The notes under the pieces are model-generated. The model was not told where the DNA came from. It did no database searches and saw nothing but the letters and a program-made list of their open reading frames with translations. DNA of 9,340 bases from Methanolobus sp. UBA118 (GTDB lineage Archaea > Halobacteriota > Methanosarcinia > Methanosarcinales > Methanosarcinaceae), in contig DACO01000116.1 in NCBI GenBank assembly GCA_002508635.1, forward strand, positions 691 through 10,030. The letters are read 5' to 3'. A program made the translations under genes and the position numbers. Below are positions 5,762 to 9,340 of this stretch, in pieces. Position 1 is the first letter of the stretch, and each line of letters starts with the position of its first letter.

Positions 5762-5772
5762 CTTTTTTAAAG
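5762..5772 (+). promoter_or_regulatory. Probable TATA box of the surface protein gene
   Basis: CTTTTTTAAAG lies about 50-60 bases before the TTG start. Transcription would begin near 5793, giving a leader of about 28 bases that contains the Shine-Dalgarno. Another AT string at 5701-5712 is an alternative. Confidence 0.4.
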
Positions 5773-5807
5773 CAACAATCAGACCCTTCAGGGTAGGATT
5801 GTACATA

Positions 5808-5814
5808 GGGAGGT
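5808..5814 (+). promoter_or_regulatory. Strong ribosome binding site that sets a TTG start
   Basis: GGGAGGT is a near-perfect Shine-Dalgarno and ends seven bases before TTG at 5822. It selects this TTG, which is followed directly by a signal peptide. No ATG or GTG is available at that spacing. Confidence 0.8.
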
Positions 5815-5821
5815 CTACATA

Positions 5822-8182
5822 TTGAAAGTTAGACAAAGCATACTGGTGTGTTTTGTAGTTACTATGTTGTTAGCGGTAGCAAGCAACGCATCTGCTCAGA
5901 TGGTTGAAGGAACCGAGACGCAGATAACTACAAACGAGTCCAGTCAGATATTCCCCGATACCCATGATGAAAAAGTAGTCTGGATGGACGAACGCAACGG
6001 GAACTGGGATATCTACATGTACAACGTTTCTCAGGATGAGAGAATACAAATTACCACAAACGAATCCGGACAAGTTTATCCGGCTATCTACAACAATACC
6101 GTAGTCTGGGAAGACAACCGTACCGGCAACCAGGACATCTTCATGTATAATCTGACATCTCAGAATGAGACTCAGATAGCCATGAACATGTCAAACCAGA
6201 CAAATCCCGACATCTACAACAATACCGTAGTCTGGGAAGACGACAGGAATGGCAACTGGGACATTTTCATGTACAATCTGACATCTCAGAATGAGACTCA
6301 GATAACTATGAACATGTCAAACCAGACAAATCCCGACATCTACAACAATACAGTAGTCTGGGAGGACAACCGTACCGGCAACCAGGACATCTTCATGTAT
6401 AATCTGACATCTCAGAACGAGACACAGATAAGCACGAACATATCAAACCAGACAAGTCCTGCTATTTACAAGGATACGGTAGTATGGCTCGATGATGCAA
6501 ACAACAGCACCCAGGTTTACCTGTATAACATTACCACGATGAACGAATCCCGGATAACGATGAATGAATCGATGAAAGGATCACCTGCAATATACGGAGA
6601 TTATGTGGTATGGATGGACAACCGCAGTGATAACTGGGATATCTACCTCTATGATAATTCCTCACAGCAAGAATTCCAGGTCACAGATAACAGATCCGAC
6701 CAGATGAACTGCACGATCTATAAGAACATGATCGCATGGCAGGATGACCGCAATAAAAACTGGGACATCTACATGCTAACTTTAGGTGGCAATGGCAGCA
6801 ATGGTGGCAATGGTGCTTCCGGCAACGGTCAGGCAGACGGCACAGCGGCAATTGAGGTGAACAAGACATTTGTATCGAATGCAGATGAGGACGGATCAGC
6901 AGATGCTAGTGTCAATGATACGCTGACATACAATATCACTGCCACAAATACCGGCAATACGGACCTGACAAACGTGTTTGTGGAAGACAATCTTACAGGG
7001 CAGAACAAAAGCTGTGAGTTGCTGCAGCCGGGAGAGGAATGTGTGCTGACCACAGAGTACATCGTCAACGTTACTGATCTGGGAACGAACATAAGCAACA
7101 TGGGTACAGCTAATAGCGATCAGACCAGGCAGGTGAATGATACCGAGAATGTAACCGTACCCATGCCGGAAATGATAATTGAGAAAATGTTGATATCGAA
7201 CGCAGACGAGGACGGGTCAAATGATGTAAGCGTCAATGACACACTGACATACAACATCACTGCTACCAACAACGGTACTGCAAATCTGACGAACGTGGTT
7301 GTTGAAGACGATCTGACAGGAGACAACAAAAGCTGTCCATTCTTGCAACCCGGAGAAGAATGCATACTGAGTACAGAGTATGTCGTCCAGTTGAGTGATA
7401 TCGGAACAAACATAAGCAATACAGGAACTGTCTACAGTAACCAGACTCAGCCTGTGAACGACACAGAGGAAGTATACGTACCTGTACCGGAGATGAGTAT
7501 AGACAAGCAACTTGTCTCTAATGCGGATGAAGATTCATCGGGCAATATAACGGCCAATGATACGCTGACATACAATATCACGGCTACAAATACAGGTACT
7601 ACAAACCTGACAAACGTAGTTGTTGAGGATGATCTGACAGGAAACAGTACAAGCTGTCCACTGCTGCAACCGGGGGAAGAATGTCCATTGACGACATACT
7701 ATGTTGTAAAGAGCAGCGATGTCGGAACGATCATCATCAACACAGGTTCAGCATACAGCAATCAGACCCGGCCAGTGTACGATACGGCGCAGACAGAGAT
7801 GGTTAGTACTTCTGCTACCGTAACCGGTGGAAACGCTTCTAATGGCACTAATATGACGGCAGAAAATGTTTCCGCGGAAAACGGTGTTGTGAGCAATGAC
7901 ACCACAGAAGACGATGAGGCCATTGATAATGCCTCGTCAGAAGTGGATTCCACAGAAACGAATGATATCCCTGCAGAAGATAGCGCTGAGGATGAGAACG
8001 ACGCCGAAGAGAACGGTGTCCCTGAAGAAGACAGTACCACAACCGAGAATAGCAGTAACGATGAGGAAAGCATTACTGAAGAGGACAATACTAATGGAGA
8101 GGATACTACCGTAGAGGATAACAATAATGAGGAGAGGGATAACGTCGAAATTGACAATACCACTGAAGAAACAGATTCATAA
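5822..8182 (+). CDS. Secreted surface protein: seven-blade beta propeller plus three DUF11 repeats
   Basis: 786 residues. A signal peptide (KVRQ, then a hydrophobic core, cleavage probably after SNASA at 25) is followed by seven repeats of about 42 residues (about 33-320) with the TolB/WD-like signature W-x-D-x-R-N-G-N-W-D-I-Y-M-Y-N, enough for a closed propeller. A Gly/Asn linker GGNGSNGGNGASGNG (322-336) leads to three DUF11-type Ig-like repeats of about 107 residues (343-449, 450-557, 558-656), each with NADEDGS or NADEDSS, VNDTLTYNITATN or its variant, VEDxLTG and a C-x8-C pair (C398/C407 in the first) that probably forms a disulfide. The tail (about 660-786) is acidic and rich in Glu, Asp, Asn, Ser and Thr. 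N-x-S/T sequons are dense, six per blade in blade 2. No C-terminal helix, PGF-CTERM or sorting motif is seen, so the attachment is unknown. Likely exposed, glycosylated, perhaps adhesive or part of an outer layer; that role is inferred. Confidence 0.9.
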   Translation: MKVRQSILVCFVVTMLLAVASNASAQMVEGTETQITTNESSQIFPDTHDEKVVWMDERNGNWDIYMYNVSQDERIQITTNESGQVYPAIYNNTVVWEDNRTGNQDIFMYNLTSQNETQIAMNMSNQTNPDIYNNTVVWEDDRNGNWDIFMYNLTSQNETQITMNMSNQTNPDIYNNTVVWEDNRTGNQDIFMYNLTSQNETQISTNISNQTSPAIYKDTVVWLDDANNSTQVYLYNITTMNESRITMNESMKGSPAIYGDYVVWMDNRSDNWDIYLYDNSSQQEFQVTDNRSDQMNCTIYKNMIAWQDDRNKNWDIYMLTLGGNGSNGGNGASGNGQADGTAAIEVNKTFVSNADEDGSADASVNDTLTYNITATNTGNTDLTNVFVEDNLTGQNKSCELLQPGEECVLTTEYIVNVTDLGTNISNMGTANSDQTRQVNDTENVTVPMPEMIIEKMLISNADEDGSNDVSVNDTLTYNITATNNGTANLTNVVVEDDLTGDNKSCPFLQPGEECILSTEYVVQLSDIGTNISNTGTVYSNQTQPVNDTEEVYVPVPEMSIDKQLVSNADEDSSGNITANDTLTYNITATNTGTTNLTNVVVEDDLTGNSTSCPLLQPGEECPLTTYYVVKSSDVGTIIINTGSAYSNQTRPVYDTAQTEMVSTSATVTGGNASNGTNMTAENVSAENGVVSNDTTEDDEAIDNASSEVDSTETNDIPAEDSAEDENDAEENGVPEEDSTTTENSSNDEESITEEDNTNGEDTTVEDNNNEERDNVEIDNTTEETDS
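6088..6465 (+). repeat. Three tandem 126-base repeats encoding propeller blades 2-4
   Basis: Units run 6088-6213, 6214-6339 and 6340-6465, each 42 codons starting near TACAACAATAC and TGGTCTGGGA-like sequence. Units 1 and 3 share 53 identical bases (6113-6165 and 6365-6417), while units 1 and 2 are nearly identical in their second half. The other blades (6466 on, and before 6088) are more diverged. Confidence 0.85.
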
Positions 8183-8201
8183 GCCAGAGAACACAGATAT
8201 T

Positions 8202-8240
8202 CAGGGAGATGGAATTCAGACATATCTCCCTGTATTTTTA
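8202..8240 (+). terminator. Terminator of the surface protein gene
   Basis: CAGGGAGAT (8202-8210) pairs perfectly with ATCTCCCTG (8224-8232) around a 13-base loop, followed by TATTTTTA (8233-8240). It begins 20 bases after the TAA stop codon and so ends the gene. Confidence 0.75.
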
Positions 8241-8301
8241 ATATGCTGATGTGGCCACTAACTTATAGATTCTCGTACAAATTTTAAAATTCAATTAACT
8301 A

Positions 8302-8340
8302 GGAAAAAGGAGCAAGAAGAATAAAAGATCCTGATTCTTC
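8302..8340 (-). terminator. Possible terminator of the cupin gene
   Basis: On the minus strand, GAAGAAT (8340-8334) pairs with ATTCTTC (8322-8316), and a T5 run follows at 8307-8303 after TTGCTCC. The stem is AT-rich, so it is weaker than the terminator of the facing surface gene. The two converge across this spacer. Confidence 0.4.
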
Positions 8341-8381
8341 AAACAATGAATTTAAATGTTTAATCCATGTAAACTGCAGGT

Positions 8382-8780
8382 TTATTCCGTAGTTGTCCCG
8401 TCAAACTCGGCTTCGTTGGCTTCTGCTTCTTCCTTGGTGGCACGTACGATCCCATCCTTGTGATGTGCAGGTGAATAGATCGTATAGAGTTTCAGTTCCT
8501 CCGAGTCTGATGTATTGATGACATTGTGATCCGCACCTGCCGGTACCACCACTGCTACACCGTCACCGACTTCATACTCGTTACCGTCGATTATACACTT
8601 TCCCTTTCCGCTTTCAAAACGGAAGAACTGGTCATTTTCCTCATGTACCTCCATCCCGATCTCCTCCCCGGGCCTAAGACTCATAAGTACAAGCTGACTG
8701 TGCTGTGCGGTATAGAGAACCTTACGGAAGTTACTATTCTCCAATGTGGCTTTTTCGATATCAGTAGAAAATCCTTTCAT
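8382..8780 (-). CDS. Single-domain cupin protein
   Basis: 132 residues from the ATG at 8780. The protein is one double-stranded beta-helix of the COG0662 type (mannose-6-phosphate isomerase-like cupins). Cupin motif 1 spans about PGEEIGMEVHEENDQFF (37-53), with H46 and Q51 in the usual metal positions; motif 2 is VVVPAGADHNVINT (77-90), with H85. The C-terminal tail is acidic and rich in Glu and Thr. Substrate and reaction cannot be told; such proteins are often uncharacterised metal-binding enzymes or sugar or small-molecule binders. The longer frame begins at 8795, but that start would lie inside the promoter, and MKGFSTDIEK fits better. The spacing of its TATA box predicts a leaderless mRNA. 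The gene is followed by its own terminator and stands between ppa and the surface gene. Confidence 0.88.
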   Translation of the reverse strand: MKGFSTDIEKATLENSNFRKVLYTAQHSQLVLMSLRPGEEIGMEVHEENDQFFRFESGKGKCIIDGNEYEVGDGVAVVVPAGADHNVINTSDSEELKLYTIYSPAHHKDGIVRATKEEAEANEAEFDGTTTE

Positions 8781-8798
8781 AAAGAGAAATAACAATCT

Positions 8799-8814
8799 AT
8801 TGTATATATAATCA
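8799..8814 (-). promoter_or_regulatory. TATA box of the cupin gene, predicts a leaderless transcript
   Basis: The minus strand reads GATTATATATACAATA, centred near 8807, which is about 27 bases from the A of the ATG at 8780. No Shine-Dalgarno is present before the ATG (TTATTTCTCTTT). This supports the chosen start over the ATG at 8795. Confidence 0.65.
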
Positions 8815-8875
8815 CTCGAAACAATATTTGTGACATAGAGATAAAATTTGCAATTGAAAGAGAATCGATCTATTG

Positions 8876-8890
8876 AAAAAGAAAAAGGTA
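8876..8890 (-). terminator. T-rich termination site after the pyrophosphatase gene
   Basis: On the minus strand, the gene's TAA (8893-8891) is followed by TACCTTTTTCTTTTTC. Oligo-T tracts without a stem are a known way of ending archaeal transcripts. Confidence 0.45.
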
Positions 8891-9340
8891 TTATTCACTT
8901 TGTTCGATATACCTGGATTTTGCTTCTTTTAGTACATTGACAGCTTCTTCAAGGCCCTCCCAGCCGAATATCTGCACTTGTTTGTTCTCCAGATTCTTAT
9001 AAGTCTCAAAAAAGTGGGTGATCTCCTTCAATAGATGAGGAGGAACCTGCTCAAGGGTTTCTATATAGTTCCATAAAGGATCGGTTTCCGGGACGCAGAG
9101 TACCTTTTCATCTCTTCCCTTGTCATCTTCCATATCGAACAATGCAACAGGATGCACATCGATAAGACATCCCGGAAACGTAGGTTCCCAGGTCAGTACA
9201 AGAGCATCAAGAGGATCTCCGTCGAGTGCAAGGGTGTCAGGGAAAAAACCATACTCACAGGGATACATCATTGAGGAAAAAAGCATCCTCTCAAATTTCA
9301 CCATTTTCTTTTCCTTATCATACTCGTATTTGTTACGACT
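8891..9340 (-). CDS. ppa: Inorganic pyrophosphatase, family I, N-terminus cut by window edge
   Basis: About 149 residues are visible and the frame stays open to the window edge, reading SRNKYEYDKEKK before the first in-window ATG (9304). Since family members start with a conserved KYE-D segment, that ATG is internal and the true start lies outside; roughly 20-30 residues should be missing. The signature is DGDPLDALV, with the metal-binding aspartates, preceded by YPCEYGFFPDTLALDG, as in soluble Mg-dependent family I pyrophosphatases. The enzyme hydrolyses pyrophosphate to phosphate in the cytoplasm and drives biosynthetic reactions forward. Other residues expected for the active site (K and D in the VCVPETDP region, Y in FFETYKNLE) are in place. 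It precedes the cupin gene on the same strand with a gap of 110 bases that holds a separate promoter, so it is not clearly in an operon with it. Confidence 0.95.
   Translation of the reverse strand, partial: SRNKYEYDKEKKMVKFERMLFSSMMYPCEYGFFPDTLALDGDPLDALVLTWEPTFPGCLIDVHPVALFDMEDDKGRDEKVLCVPETDPLWNYIETLEQVPPHLLKEITHFFETYKNLENKQVQIFGWEGLEEAVNVLKEAKSRYIEQSE

Larger units (their letters stand above)
5565..5821. other. Leader region of the surface protein gene with short repeats
   Basis: No open frame is supported. Seen here: AACTTTGCTT at 5600-5609 and 5727-5736; the tandem repeat ATATGCCGGAT at 5649-5659 and 5662-5672 (period 13); CTTAGTAGTGATTT at about 5678-5691, which shares TAGTGATTT with the upstream regions of fae and the yqaA-like gene; and the promoter and ribosome binding site described separately. 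Confidence 0.5.

Noticed and set aside
6088..6465. CRISPR-like array
   Set aside because: The 126-base repeats are in frame, encode propeller blades and have no unique spacers.
7762..8223. 153-residue Ser-rich minus-strand open frame
   Set aside because: It is the antisense of the acidic, low-complexity tail of the surface protein; repeated GAA/GAT codons produce a Ser/Leu-rich shadow.
8781..8795. Upstream start codon for the cupin gene
   Set aside because: ATG at 8795 would lie within the promoter region between TATA box and predicted start of transcription; the ATG at 8780 fits both promoter spacing and protein family.
3654..9340. Integrated element with att sites flanking, anchored at tRNA-Val
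   Set aside because: No second copy of the tRNA 3' end and no integrase was found in the window, so no element boundaries can be claimed.

Overview
The window reads as a chromosomal segment of a methanogenic archaeon, most likely a methylotrophic member of the Methanosarcinaceae (genus not resolvable by eye). The evidence is an N-terminal fragment of formaldehyde-activating enzyme (Fae), an archaeal type endonuclease III, TATA boxes with short or absent 5' leaders, a tRNA with an archaeal promoter, and a secreted protein built from propeller blades and DUF11 repeats that is packed with N-glycosylation sequons.

Layout. Left part, minus strand: start of fae (1-128), its promoter region with TATA box and a possible operator (172-228), nth encoding endonuclease III (368-982), and a soluble hybrid sensor kinase with order REC-PAS-HisKA-HATPase (1093-2613). 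Divergent from the kinase, on the plus strand: a YqaA/DedA-like membrane protein (2830-3282), a 65-residue protein with two membrane segments (3397-3594), and tRNA-Val(CAC) (3654-3730). On the minus strand lies a decayed gene whose open frame runs antisense into the tRNA (3673-4060), then a four-span membrane protein with a C-terminal IPT/TIG-like domain (4253-5245). The 5246-5821 spacer holds what looks like a small plus-strand gene interrupted by a +1 frameshift at a T5 run (5324-5528), followed by a hairpin. Right part: a 786-residue secreted surface protein (5822-8182, TTG start with a strong Shine-Dalgarno) and its terminator, then on the minus strand a small cupin protein (8382-8780) and the C-terminal part of a family I inorganic pyrophosphatase (8891 to beyond the window edge).

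Gene cooperation. Most genes look like separate transcription units: nearly every one has its own TATA-like element. nth, the kinase and the cupin have TATA boxes centred about 25-27 bases from the start codon, which predicts leaderless mRNAs. The left, central and right blocks mix housekeeping genes (fae, nth, tRNA, ppa) with envelope and signalling genes. No complete mobile element, CRISPR array or defence operon was found. The points most worth a second look are the frameshifted small gene, the degenerate gene antisense to the tRNA, the mosaic propeller blades of the surface protein, a short motif (TAGTGATTT) repeated upstream of three genes, and the uncharacterised IPT membrane protein.
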